From Anaerolineales bacterium (lineage in GTDB: Bacteria; Chloroflexota; Anaerolineae; Anaerolineales; Villigracilaceae), in contig JADGQD010000003.1 in NCBI GenBank assembly GCA_017882065.1, positions 1-28,158 on the forward strand: a stretch of 28,158 bases of DNA. Direction: 5' to 3'. Positions within the stretch are counted from its first letter, which is position 1. Every line of letters begins with the position of its first letter. Under the pieces are notes generated by a model. That model searched no databases and was not told where the DNA came from. It saw nothing but the letters and a program-made list of their open reading frames with translations. Positions 14,971 through 23,450 of this stretch are shown here, piece by piece. The position numbers and the translations under genes are program-made.

Positions 14971-15602
14971 ATCTGCAGCGGCGAAGCGCCTCTGCTAATA
15001 TTATCGAGAAATTCTTGCCTCGTGGCCAAGTTGGCCCGGAATGCTCCGTGCATGGCAGAAGTAGTAAGGCGGGCATTATGTTTCTGCACGCCGCGCATGC
15101 TCATACACAGGTGCAACGCTTCTACGACGACCGCCACTCCCTGCGGATGCAGCAAGTCGCGGATGAAATCGGCGATCTGACGGGTCATACGCTCCTGGAC
15201 TTGCAAGCGGCGAGCGTACAGGTCCACAATGCGGGGGATTTTGGAAAGACCAAGTACTTTGCCATCTGGGATGTAAGCCACATGCACGCGCCCCATGAAT
15301 GGCAGCATGTGATGCTCGCACAGGCTGTAAAATTCAATATCCCGCACGATGACCATCTCGTCATATTTGACCTCAAACAATGCGTCGTTGACCATCAGAA
15401 CCGGGTCCATCTGGTAACCAGAAAGCAATTCGGCATACATGCGAGCAATTCGTTCGGGGGTGCGCTTCAGACCAGCACGCTCGGGGTCTTCACCGATGGC
15501 CTGCAAAATCCGCTGCACAGCGGATTGAACTTCGCTAATATCTATCTTGCTCTTGGCAGCCAGGCCATCGGCGGGGTTATCGTCAAAATCAATATATTCC
15601 AT
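14967..15602 (-). CDS. folE: GTP cyclohydrolase I, type IA
   Basis: A 211-residue enzyme that opens GTP to 7,8-dihydroneopterin triphosphate, the entry step to folate and other pterins. The zinc ligands are Cys95 and His98 in SLCEHHMLPF and Cys166 in LHLCMSMRGVQ. Also visible are GLKRTPERIARMY, HVAYIPDGKVLGLSKIPRI and RLQVQERMTRQIA. The N-terminal 20 residues are poorly conserved. It begins 69 bases after hpf and may be read from the same transcript. Its TAG shares the CTAG tetranucleotide with the folB stop. Confidence 0.97.
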   Translation of the reverse strand: MEYIDFDDNPADGLAAKSKIDISEVQSAVQRILQAIGEDPERAGLKRTPERIARMYAELLSGYQMDPVLMVNDALFEVKYDEMVIVRDIEFYSLCEHHMLPFMGRVHVAYIPDGKVLGLSKIPRIVDLYARRLQVQERMTRQIADFIRDLLHPQGVAVVVEALHLCMSMRGVQKHNARLTTSAMHGAFRANLATRQEFLDNISRGASPLQI

Positions 15603-15671
15603 AGGTCACTCACAAGAAAACTGGACCAGAAAGTCTTCCGGGCTAGGGATTAGGGATTACGGTCCGCGTAA

Positions 15672-16232
15672 TTAGCCGACTCTCGGCTCGATCAGCCCGT
15701 AAGTGCCATCGCGGCGATGGTAGAGCACGTTGATGGAATTCGTTTCGATATTGAAAAAGATGAAGAAGTTATCATGACCGAGCAGTTTCATCTGCTCCAG
15801 AGCCTCGGCTTCATTCATTGGGATCAAGTCAAAGGTCTTATGCCGGGCAACAACCTGTTCCTTTTCCCTACCTGTCTCTGCGGGAACCGGGACAACATCG
15901 GAGGCAGAACGACCGTCACCGCGACCGTGGAAATGCTTGCCTTTGAAGCGATCCAATTGGCGCTGCATTTTGTCAATGGAGGTATCGAAAGCTGCGGTGA
16001 TATCGTCGCTACGTTCCTCGACGCGTAATAAAGCCTTGTGCCCACGCACGGTAATCTGAGCCACATTACGGTCCTTGGCGCTGCGAGCAGACTTGGTATA
16101 GCTCAAATCCACTCTGACGTGCTCGATCTCATTCAGGTAGCGATCCAACTTGGAGGCTTTCTTGGTGACGTAGTCTTTCAATTGGTCAGCTATTTCCAGG
16201 TTCCGTGCATAAATTTCAACTTCGACTGCCAT
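15672..16232 (-). CDS. hpf: Ribosome hibernation promoting factor, long form
   Basis: A 186-residue ribosome-binding factor. The N-terminal S30AE domain (about 1-105: VEIYARNLEIADQLKDYVTKK, RVDLSYTKSARSAKD, SDDITAAFDTSIDKMQRQLDR) sits in the mRNA channel of the small subunit. A charged linker follows, and the C-terminal domain (about 128-186: RHKTFDLIPMNEAEALEQMKLLGHDNFFIFFN) mediates dimer formation of 70S ribosomes in other bacteria. The start was set at 16230-16232 because AGGAGGAACCT precedes it; the frame is open further upstream but runs into comF. It follows comF by 32 bases, a pairing also seen in Firmicutes. Confidence 0.95.
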   Translation of the reverse strand: MAVEVEIYARNLEIADQLKDYVTKKASKLDRYLNEIEHVRVDLSYTKSARSAKDRNVAQITVRGHKALLRVEERSDDITAAFDTSIDKMQRQLDRFKGKHFHGRGDGRSASDVVPVPAETGREKEQVVARHKTFDLIPMNEAEALEQMKLLGHDNFFIFFNIETNSINVLYHRRDGTYGLIEPRVG

Positions 16233-16264
16233 AGGTTCCTCCTGTGAGATTTGGTCAGTGCTAT

Positions 16265-16993
16265 TCAAACGTTGTTCAAACCGTGATGCGGTAAAGCGCG
16301 AGCCAGCGTCAGTGCATATACAGTCCTCGCGCCTGCATCCAATAAAGCGGCAGAACAAGCCGAAAGCGTGGCTCCCGTGGTGGCAACATCGTCCATGAGC
16401 AGGACAGTTGCCCCGGAAACCAATGCCGCGTCCGCCCGGAAAGCACCGGCGACATTCTCCTTGCGCTCGGTAATTGTCAACCCGACCTGAGACCTGGTTT
16501 CGCGAGAACGAGCAAGCGCCCGGGGCGCATAACGCCAGTGATTGGCCGCCGCCAGCGGCATCGCCACTAATCCAACCTGATTATAGCCGCGTTCCTTCGT
16601 CCGCTCTTTCCCCAAAGGGACCGGGACAACCAGGTCCACCGGCCAGCCCAGTGTGCCAACATACTCTGCAAGGGGTTGTGCCAGGGCATCGCCAAGAGCC
16701 ACGTTCCGGCGGTATTTTAGTTTATGCAATGCGTGACGGATAGGGCCTTCAAAAACCAACCAGGAACGCATCATTTCGTAGGGGGGAACTGACTCTTTAC
16801 AGCCGGGGCATTGACCAGGGCGAGAAAGCGGCAAGCCACAGGTCCGACAGACAGGTTCCGGTACGATCTGAACCTGTTGCCGGCAATCCGGACACCAGCG
16901 GAATCCTGCCCGATTGCATCCCCCGCAAACTGGTGGAAAAAGCCAGTCCAGACTACCCCACAGCCACTGGTATAACCAATATGTCGAAGACAC
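16265..16993 (-). CDS. comF: ComF family phosphoribosyltransferase-like protein
   Basis: A 242-residue protein with GTG start (16991-16993). The N-terminal part holds Cys pairs of a zinc-ribbon type: PPVCGGC, CPDC, CRTCGLPL and CPGC. The C-terminal part has the PRTase fold, with PVDLVVPVPLGKERTKERGYNQ and the PRPP loop VLLMDDVATTGATLSACSAAL. ComF proteins support DNA uptake in naturally competent bacteria; the exact reaction is not settled. The gene follows tadC by 15 bases, so it appears to be part of the pilus transcript, which hints at pilus-associated DNA uptake. That link is inference. Confidence 0.92.
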   Translation of the reverse strand: MSSTYWLYQWLWGSLDWLFPPVCGGCNRAGFRWCPDCRQQVQIVPEPVCRTCGLPLSRPGQCPGCKESVPPYEMMRSWLVFEGPIRHALHKLKYRRNVALGDALAQPLAEYVGTLGWPVDLVVPVPLGKERTKERGYNQVGLVAMPLAAANHWRYAPRALARSRETRSQVGLTITERKENVAGAFRADAALVSGATVLLMDDVATTGATLSACSAALLDAGARTVYALTLARALPHHGLNNV

Positions 16994-17008
16994 GCCCTGT
17001 CCGCCGCC

Positions 17009-17959
17009 TTAAACAAAGTACTTCAATGATCCATAGAGCCGAAGACCGGCCGGGGTCAGCAACACGATCATCAAGGCAGGGAAGATAAAGAGTCCGATCG
17101 GGAAGATCATTTTGATAGGCGCCTTATGGGCTTCTTCTTCGGCACGTTGGCGGCGATTAATGCGCATCTGGTCAGACTGAATACGCAAAACTTTCGCCAT
17201 GCTGACGCCCAACATTTCCGACTGAATGACCGCAGCGACAAAACTGGTCATTTCAGCCAAACCAAGTCTATCAGCCATATCTCTCAACGCTTCGCGGCGT
17301 AGTTTGCCTAATTGGATTTCTCGAATGACCCGGCCGAACGCCAAAGATAATTCGTTGTCCCATTTTTCATTGACCTTCGACATGGCCGCGTCAAAACCCA
17401 GTCCTGCTTCCACGCAAACGGTCAACAAATCAAGAGCATCCGGCATTGCCTTACGGACCTGCTTCTGGCGGCTATTAATCTTGCTCCTGATCCACAATTC
17501 CGGGAAGAAGTAACCCAGTATCGTAAAAACCAATACAATCACCAACTTGATGGGAAGTGAATAAGTTTTTGAGAAAAGAGAAAGCAGGAATACTAAACCG
17601 CCAAACAGTCCCGCTGCCACAAAATGCAAAACCATAAAGGTGGATGCATCCATTCGGCCGGGATTCCCAGCCAATTCCAGCCTTATCCGCGTCTGCTCTA
17701 CAACATGTTGAGGAGTAAAGCGGGATGAAATATCGCCCAGGCGGCGCATGATTGGCATCACTACGCGTTGAGAAAAAGGCTGGGAAAGTTCAATTTCCTC
17801 GAGTGACACGGTCTCGCCGCGCTGGCTGTACTCAGCCAGACGTTCGGCCAGAGGATCCTCTTCCTGAGATTTCGCTTTTCGGATGCCGACCACAACCAGC
17901 ACAATTGCACCACTGATCACACCAACAATAACCACGATAATAATAATCGTTGTAAGCAT
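17009..17959 (-). CDS. tadC: Tad pilus inner-membrane platform protein TadC
   Basis: A 316-residue type II secretion F domain protein of the Tad pilus. There is one membrane segment at the N-terminus (TTIIIIVVIVGVISGAIVLV), two in the middle (VLHFVAAGLFGGLVFLL; VIVLVFTILGYFF), and one at the C-terminus (IGLFIFPALMIVLL). The F domain contains KAMPDALDLLTVCVEAGLGFDAA and EMTSFVAAVIQSEMLG. With TadB it forms the platform on which the ATPase CpaF drives pilin polymerisation. The start at 17959 is one base after the tadB stop (TAACATG), so translation is probably coupled. Confidence 0.93.
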   Translation of the reverse strand: MLTTIIIIVVIVGVISGAIVLVVVGIRKAKSQEEDPLAERLAEYSQRGETVSLEEIELSQPFSQRVVMPIMRRLGDISSRFTPQHVVEQTRIRLELAGNPGRMDASTFMVLHFVAAGLFGGLVFLLSLFSKTYSLPIKLVIVLVFTILGYFFPELWIRSKINSRQKQVRKAMPDALDLLTVCVEAGLGFDAAMSKVNEKWDNELSLAFGRVIREIQLGKLRREALRDMADRLGLAEMTSFVAAVIQSEMLGVSMAKVLRIQSDQMRINRRQRAEEEAHKAPIKMIFPIGLFIFPALMIVLLTPAGLRLYGSLKYFV

Positions 17960-17960
17960 G

Positions 17961-18917
17961 TTACACCTCTATATTAGCGATACGGGTCATCACAAAATAT
18001 CCGACGGCAATCAACACCCCTGCACCTCCCAAGGCAATCCCGCCGCAAAGAATATTATCCTTATTAAAAAATTCCATCACATAACTTCGATTCAAGAACC
18101 ACAAGATGCAGAGAAGGCCGATGGGCATTAGCGCAAGTGCTTTGCCAGAATACGTCGCCTGGGCCGTTAGAGCGCGAATTTCTCCTTTGATACGGACGCG
18201 CTCACGGATTGTAAAGGAGATAACATCCATGATTTCGGCCAGATTGCCGCCAACCTCTCGCTGCACGTTGATGGCGGTTACAAGAAAATCAAGATCCTGG
18301 CTCGGGATACGTCGTAGAAGGTTAGCGAGTGCCTTCTCCATGGGAATACCCAGTTGCATTTCCTGCACCACGCGCTTAAACTCATCGCAAATGGGAGGAG
18401 GCAGCTCTTTGCTCACGGCTTCCATGGCCTGTAACGTAGAAAAGCCTGCCCGGAGGCCATTTACCATTAGGTTTAGCATATCAGGTAATTGATCATTGAA
18501 GTGAGTCAAGCGTTTCGATTGTTGGTTTTTAACATACATCCGAGGCAGTAATGCACCAATTCCTCCTCCAATAAAGGCTGACAGAAGAAGTCTTCCGCCG
18601 AGTAAAAACGCGATCAACGCTCCGCCGATAATAGCAATAACGTACAGGGCAATATACTCACCCGGTTTGAACTTCAAATCGGCTCGCGCCAATTCGCGGG
18701 AAATCCTTTCGCCGAACGATGATTTCTCGACACGTTTATTCACCCAATCGGTCAGCGCACCTTTGGATTCCTTGGTTTCTGTCTTTTTATCTTCTTCAAG
18801 ATATTTGTTTAAGCGATCATCCATCGACGTCTTATCACCGGATGCCGAAACAACAATCCCAACAACCAGTAGCACCAAGGCAATAACACCGCCGCCAATA
18901 AGCAAAATGTTAGTCAT
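17961..18917 (-). CDS. tadB: Tad pilus inner-membrane platform protein TadB
   Basis: A 318-residue partner of TadC. An N-terminal membrane segment (VIALVLLVVGIVVSA) is followed by a charged linker and two central segments, then the F domain with FNDQLPDMLNLMVNGLRAGF and REVGGNLAEIMDVISFTIRERVRIKGEIRALTAQA, and a last segment near the C-terminus (GGAGVLIAVGYFVM). It lies between cpaF (35 bases upstream) and tadC, the standard order of Tad clusters. Confidence 0.93.
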   Translation of the reverse strand: MTNILLIGGGVIALVLLVVGIVVSASGDKTSMDDRLNKYLEEDKKTETKESKGALTDWVNKRVEKSSFGERISRELARADLKFKPGEYIALYVIAIIGGALIAFLLGGRLLLSAFIGGGIGALLPRMYVKNQQSKRLTHFNDQLPDMLNLMVNGLRAGFSTLQAMEAVSKELPPPICDEFKRVVQEMQLGIPMEKALANLLRRIPSQDLDFLVTAINVQREVGGNLAEIMDVISFTIRERVRIKGEIRALTAQATYSGKALALMPIGLLCILWFLNRSYVMEFFNKDNILCGGIALGGAGVLIAVGYFVMTRIANIEV

Positions 18918-18952
18918 TTATCACCTATCCAAAATCGACTCAGCTTCAATCA

Positions 18953-20368
18953 CTAATATCTCTGCCTGCTACCGACGCCAAAGATTGAGGGGGGCAAGTG
19001 AATACCAGCAGCCTCGATCTTCTCCATGAATTTCGGGCGTAGACCGGTCGGTCGCATAAGACCGAGAACTCTTCCGTTCTCTATGCCAGTCTGCTCGAAA
19101 ACAAATAGATCTGTTGTTGTAATAATATCGCCTTCCATGCCACCAACCTCGGTGATATTCGTCACTTTGCGTGATCCATCGCGCATGCGTTCCTCATGGA
19201 CAATCATGTCAATTGCCGAAGATACCTGTTCACGGATGGCGCGTACCGGTAAATCCATTCCGGCCATCAAAGTCATTGTTTCAAGACGTGACAGAGTATC
19301 ACGCGGGGAGTTCGAGTGCAAGGTTGTCATGGAGCCATCATGGCCAGTGTTCATGGCCTGTAACATATCCAGCGCTGCGTCATCGCGGATTTCGCCAACG
19401 ATGATCCGGTCTGGACGCATACGGAGGGCATTAACAACTAAGTTTCGGATGGTTATTTCACCGCGTCCTTCAATGTTTGGCGGGCGAGACTCAAGGGTGA
19501 TAACATGCTCCTGCCGAAGCTGAAGTTCCGCCGCATTTTCAATTGTGATGATACGTTCATCACTTGGTATAAAGCCAGAAAGGATGTTTAGGAATGTAGT
19601 CTTGCCGGAGCCAGTACCACCAGAGATAACAACATTCAATCTCGCCTCAACACAGGCTTTGAGAAACTGTAGCGATTCTCCCGTAAGTGTACCAAATTGA
19701 ACTAACTGCTCAAGGGAAATAGGTATTTTCGAAAATTTTCGGATGGTCAATATCGGGCCGATTAGAGAAATGGGCGGTATTACAGCATTTACACGGGAAC
19801 CATCTGCCAGCCGTGCATCCACGTACGGACTGGATTCGTCAATACGCCGTCCCAGTGGAGCAACAATGCGGTCAATGATGCGCATCACGTGTTCATTACT
19901 TTCAAATGTTACCGGAACACGATGAATTTTACCCTTGCGCTCGACATAGATGTTCTTCGCTCCGTTCACCATCACTTCCGTGACTGTCTCGTCTTCAAGA
20001 AGAGTTTGCAAGGGGCCAAGGCCCAGGATTTCGGCCGTTATCTGTTCAAAAAGGCGAGCTCGCTCAGGCCTGGAAAGGACAATATTTTCCTCGCTCAGGA
20101 TTTGCTCAAACAACCCCTGAATCGTCTTGCGAACATCGTCAGTTTTAGTAATATCCATTGATGGATCAAGTTCGGCTAAAAGCCGATTCTGGACACGCGT
20201 CTTCAGGTCAAAGTATGTTCCGGCCTGGGGTGTCGCGCTAGGAGCACTCACTCTGCGAGCCTGCAAAGAGGACAGGCGAGATGCATCCCCGCCAGATGCT
20301 TGAGGAGTGTCAATTGACTGTTCGGAAGGTTTCCCTTGCCCTTGTTCAATTCGTTTAAGTAAAGACAT
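18953..20368 (-). CDS. cpaF: Tad pilus assembly ATPase CpaF/TadA
   Basis: A 471-residue hexameric secretion ATPase that powers pilus assembly from the cytoplasmic face. A disordered N-terminus (about 1-50) precedes the N-domain, which has EILGLGPLQTLLEDETVTEVMVNG. Walker A is ISGGTGSGKTTFLN (residues 249-262). Walker B follows in DRIIVGEIRDDAALDMLQAMNTGHDGSMTTLHSNS (split here: RIIVGEIRDDAALDM, then the His box GHDGSMTTLHSN). The start at 20368 lies 20 bases after cpaE. The length and all motifs are as expected. Confidence 0.96.
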   Translation of the reverse strand: MSLLKRIEQGQGKPSEQSIDTPQASGGDASRLSSLQARRVSAPSATPQAGTYFDLKTRVQNRLLAELDPSMDITKTDDVRKTIQGLFEQILSEENIVLSRPERARLFEQITAEILGLGPLQTLLEDETVTEVMVNGAKNIYVERKGKIHRVPVTFESNEHVMRIIDRIVAPLGRRIDESSPYVDARLADGSRVNAVIPPISLIGPILTIRKFSKIPISLEQLVQFGTLTGESLQFLKACVEARLNVVISGGTGSGKTTFLNILSGFIPSDERIITIENAAELQLRQEHVITLESRPPNIEGRGEITIRNLVVNALRMRPDRIIVGEIRDDAALDMLQAMNTGHDGSMTTLHSNSPRDTLSRLETMTLMAGMDLPVRAIREQVSSAIDMIVHEERMRDGSRKVTNITEVGGMEGDIITTTDLFVFEQTGIENGRVLGLMRPTGLRPKFMEKIEAAGIHLPPSIFGVGSRQRY

Positions 20369-20388
20369 CCCTGCCTCCTATTAACCTA

Positions 20389-21627
20389 TTACCGTTTAAC
20401 CATTGTCTCTGACTCTTCTGTTTCTCGTTTGATTAGTTTTGCCCGTAATGCTTCAGCTAGTATATATATCCCTCGGGCTGCCGGTTGGGTCTTATTATCG
20501 AGCATAAAAGGAACACCCCGGTTAACGGCCGGAATAACCGTGCGTTCATCAAATGGAATAACGGCCAGCACTTCCTGTTTTAGATTCTCGCCAACTTTTT
20601 CCGGAGAAATCGCAATACGTTTGTCAAACTTATTCATCACAAATGCTATTTTTTCAGTCGGGATATTCAAAGTCACCAGGAGGTCGAGGAACAAACGATC
20701 ATTCTTTATCGAAGGAATATCTTGTGTCCCAACCAACACAATAGAATCAGCGATATCCAGTACCGATAAAGTAACATCCGTGAGATATGCATTGCTATCC
20801 ACAATCACGTACGCATAAAGTTGACGCAAATAGAGTAGCAGTTTCGGGAATTGGTCTGCATTTACTTTTTCGGCATTTTCAGGGCGAGACGGCGATGCCA
20901 AGACATGCACACCTGACGCAGCATTTTTAATCATGACATTATCAACGATTTCAGGATCCAGTTCATCCGCACGTGGCGCGAGGTCTAAAATCGAATTTTT
21001 CACCTGTTCATTCAAAAAGATGGCTACATCTCCAAACTGAAGGTTTGCGTCCACGATTACTACGCGTGTCTCCTCGTTGTGAAGTGCGATTGCAAGGTTC
21101 ACTGCTATTGTGGTGCATCCTGTCCCACCCTTAGGGCTATAGATCAGGATGATATTCCCCCGATTCATCCTGCTGGTTTTCATGGATTGGTTAGGACCAC
21201 CCTGTGCCGCGACAAACACCTGGGCGGATTTGGAGCGTTCTTCACGCGCCATCTTGCCGGCCCGACGGATAGCAGCGAAGAGTTCATCCGGATTAGGTGG
21301 TTTGGTAAGGAAATCACGCGCGCCAACAAGCATTGCCCGACGCATATAGTTCTGATCCCCTTGAACTGAAAGGATTACAACCTGAACGGCTGGCATCTTC
21401 TGTCGGATTTCTTCCGTTGCAGCAATGCCATCCATGTCGGGCATATTGATGTCCATCAAAACAACATCGGGATTCGCTTCCTGAGTTAGTTGGATTGCCT
21501 CCCGGCCCGTTCGCGCAACAGCAACCACCTCAATATCCGCCTCGAATTGTAATAGTTTTCGCACGTTTTCGCGTGTTTCTGCAATATCATCTACAATTAT
21601 GACGCGAATCTTCTCACCATCAGCCAT
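20389..21627 (-). CDS. cpaE: CpaE/TadZ-like protein: receiver domain fused to ParA/MinD ATPase
   Basis: A 412-residue pilus-localising protein. Residues about 7-125 are a receiver domain with the full active set: Asp13/Asp14, phosphoacceptor Asp59 in LMDINMPDMDG, Ser87 and Lys109 in FLTKPPNPDEL. Residues about 158-400 are a ParA/MinD-type ATPase with the deviant Walker A KGGTGCTT (166-173), VVIVDANLQFGDVAIFLN, and a switch segment around YVIVDSNAYL. In many TadZ/CpaE proteins the receiver-like domain has lost its aspartate; here it is intact. No histidine kinase is encoded nearby. The gene lies between cpaB and cpaF, in the pilus operon. Confidence 0.92.
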   Translation of the reverse strand: MADGEKIRVIIVDDIAETRENVRKLLQFEADIEVVAVARTGREAIQLTQEANPDVVLMDINMPDMDGIAATEEIRQKMPAVQVVILSVQGDQNYMRRAMLVGARDFLTKPPNPDELFAAIRRAGKMAREERSKSAQVFVAAQGGPNQSMKTSRMNRGNIILIYSPKGGTGCTTIAVNLAIALHNEETRVVIVDANLQFGDVAIFLNEQVKNSILDLAPRADELDPEIVDNVMIKNAASGVHVLASPSRPENAEKVNADQFPKLLLYLRQLYAYVIVDSNAYLTDVTLSVLDIADSIVLVGTQDIPSIKNDRLFLDLLVTLNIPTEKIAFVMNKFDKRIAISPEKVGENLKQEVLAVIPFDERTVIPAVNRGVPFMLDNKTQPAARGIYILAEALRAKLIKRETEESETMVKR

Positions 21628-21670
21628 TAATAATCTCCATCTACCTGTTTGGCGTATTCAAAAAGTATCT

Positions 21671-22765
21671 CTAAGGTACGGATACCGAGTCGCCAGGTAA
21701 TGTAGGTTCCAGGAGGTTATCAAGACGTGGCTGCACGGCATATGGCAACTTGGCCGGCACTGGAATATTGTACTGAGTCAAGAGATATTCCAGCATAGCT
21801 GCATCGGTCTGCACAGCCGGTTCCGGGTTGTTGGGATTGCGGAGTGTCAGGGTGATTTTCGCGCCGCTGTAAATTAGATATACCAGGGTGTTAGCATCTT
21901 CCGGTGAAACCATCAGCGTAATAATGTCCGGGCGCGCGACAACAACGGCCGGCTGTTGCCCGGCGGGCGCAGGTGTTGCGGTTGCCACTATGTCAGGTGA
22001 GGACAATGTCTCCTGATTGGAAACTGTTTCACCTGGGAGCGGGAAACTACCCACATGCAGCACCTGGACATTTTGAACGATCATCTGCGTAACCAGGCGC
22101 GGGCGCTGACCTTCAGACGGGACAAGGTAAACAGGCTGGTTAAGAGTTTCGTCAAATACCATATTTCCCACTCTTGATGCTTCTCCGCCAGAAGTTATCA
22201 ACGCAGTCAATTGAACGCCCTCGCCGGGCATGCTGACATTAGCAGTAAAATTGGGCAGGATGCTCTGGTTCGTGGGATCAACATCCACAAGCAACATGGT
22301 CACGATGATATTAACATAATCGCCATCGCGGATACCATAAGCCATGGAGGAGAGACGCGTAATGGGGATGGCCACGGCTGTCAACCCCTGCGGGATATAC
22401 GGAGCCCAGAAGGAGCCGGGGAGGTTAAATCCCTGCGTCACCGAGACTGAAGAATCCATGATCGGGACACCCTGGGGAATCGAAAATTTGGCATATAAGC
22501 CCACCACGTCGGCTTTGTTGGTAAACATTCCCTGAACGAGTGCAGTGTCGGGGATTTGGATGGAACTCAACATCGCCTCAGTAATGGGCATGCCGGGGGA
22601 AATATTCTGACCAGCCGTAACAATTTCGACGTAGCTCAATTGCGGGGTGGTCTGAGTTACAGGAGGCTGAGTTGTTGAGGGGCGCCGCCATATATATACT
22701 CCACCGGCAGCCACAGCGATGAATATAATCAACGCTAAAAAGATGAATAAACGTCCTCGCTTCAT
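21671..22765 (-). CDS. cpaB: Tad pilus assembly protein CpaB/RcpC (SAF domain)
   Basis: A 364-residue envelope protein. Residues about 5-26 are a membrane anchor (LFIFLALIIFIAVAAGGVYIW), then a Pro/Thr-rich stretch. A SAF domain begins near residue 45 (IVTAGQNISPGMPITEAMLSSIQIP) and an RcpC-type segment follows (IPITRLSSMAYGIRDGDYVNIIVTMLL). The C-terminal part has the VSPEDANTLVYLIYSGAKITLTLRNP signature. CpaB is thought to stabilise the outer pilus channel and may bind peptidoglycan; no secretin is encoded in this window. GGAAGGAG precedes the ATG. It is the first gene of the pilus operon. Confidence 0.92.
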   Translation of the reverse strand: MKRGRLFIFLALIIFIAVAAGGVYIWRRPSTTQPPVTQTTPQLSYVEIVTAGQNISPGMPITEAMLSSIQIPDTALVQGMFTNKADVVGLYAKFSIPQGVPIMDSSVSVTQGFNLPGSFWAPYIPQGLTAVAIPITRLSSMAYGIRDGDYVNIIVTMLLVDVDPTNQSILPNFTANVSMPGEGVQLTALITSGGEASRVGNMVFDETLNQPVYLVPSEGQRPRLVTQMIVQNVQVLHVGSFPLPGETVSNQETLSSPDIVATATPAPAGQQPAVVVARPDIITLMVSPEDANTLVYLIYSGAKITLTLRNPNNPEPAVQTDAAMLEYLLTQYNIPVPAKLPYAVQPRLDNLLEPTLPGDSVSVP

Positions 22766-22798
22766 GGGAAACTCCTTCCAAACTGGGTTTGTAATAGC

Positions 22799-22804
22799 AT
22801 TATA
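22799..22804 (-). promoter_or_regulatory. -10 box of the Tad pilus operon
   Basis: A consensus TATAAT on the minus strand, 33 bases before cpaB, with no good -35 hexamer 16-18 bases upstream. That would fit an activator-dependent promoter, or a start recognised chiefly through the -10 region. Confidence 0.45.
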
Positions 22805-22903
22805 CAGTAAAATTACGACCTTTAATATTCCACCTACATTATTGTGAAGTGGCTGGTTTAGGTCGTGGTACTTAGGGAATCACCGGTGCGATGGGGTAAA
22901 CAG

Positions 22904-22938
22904 CTGGAGATGGTCGGGCTTCGCCCGACCATCTCCAG
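22904..22938. repeat. Perfect 16-bp palindrome, REP-like
   Basis: CTGGAGATGGTCGGGC and its exact reverse complement flank the 3-base loop TTC. It lies nine bases past the stop of the zinc-ribbon membrane protein gene. No T-tract follows on the minus strand, so it is not a classic terminator. The GGGCTTCGCCC centre resembles the GACGGCTTCAGCCGTC palindrome at 25121. It is probably a dispersed repeat that may also stabilise mRNA ends. Confidence 0.8.
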
Positions 22939-22946
22939 CATAAAAT

Positions 22947-23450
22947 TTATTTGTCATCGTCTACCTGCAAACCCCTCACCACATCATCCATTGTCCCCCC
23001 TTCCTTTCGCATCCCTGGCGAAGGTGTGCCACAATACGGGCAGATATTCCAAGGCAGTTCCATCAGCCGCCCGCAGGAGTGACAGGGTTTGCGCAGTTTT
23101 GTCTGGCAGGATGGGCAGACCACCCAATCGTCCTTGATGCGCCGCTCACAGCCAGGACACACGGCCTGGTCCTCTATGGCCTGTAAAAGGGCTTCCTCTT
23201 CCAGAGTCTGTTGATATTCCTCTTCCAAAGTGCGAGACGGGCGCAGAACGAGATAGACCAGCACGCCGGGTAGATTCAACAACGCCACCAGCGCCGCCGC
23301 CAGGAAATGCACTAATCGGTCACGGTGACGGCCACGAATGTCGCGATAGGTCCAGACCACCAGCGCTACCCACAGAGCCACCAGAAAGGCTCCGGCAAAA
23401 CCGGTCAGGACAAGTGTAAAACCGCTTAAGAACGTGGGATCGAAGATCAT
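22947..23450 (-). CDS. Membrane protein with two zinc ribbons
   Basis: A 167-residue protein. Residues about 8-35 and 46-69 are membrane segments (TLVLTGFAGAFLVALWVALV; FLAAALVALLNLPGVLVYLV). After an acidic helix (TLEEEYQQTLEEEALLQ) come two treble-clef/ribbon units with Cys98, 101, 112, 115 and Cys123, 126, 137, 140 (CPGC, CPSC, CHSC, CPYC), the double zinc ribbon pattern. The C-terminus is acidic. It is probably a cytoplasm-facing scaffold on the membrane; function unknown. TTGAGGAG precedes the ATG, and a GGGCAT/ATGCCC hairpin (near 23468-23484) lies in its leader. Confidence 0.82.
   Translation of the reverse strand: MIFDPTFLSGFTLVLTGFAGAFLVALWVALVVWTYRDIRGRHRDRLVHFLAAALVALLNLPGVLVYLVLRPSRTLEEEYQQTLEEEALLQAIEDQAVCPGCERRIKDDWVVCPSCQTKLRKPCHSCGRLMELPWNICPYCGTPSPGMRKEGGTMDDVVRGLQVDDDK

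Noticed and set aside
15672..22765. Pilus cluster considered as a type II secretion or archaellum-like system
   Set aside because: CpaB with SAF domain, CpaE, CpaF and paired TadB/TadC are specific to Tad pili.
22904..22938. Palindrome considered as an intrinsic terminator
   Set aside because: Neither strand has a T-run directly after the stem.
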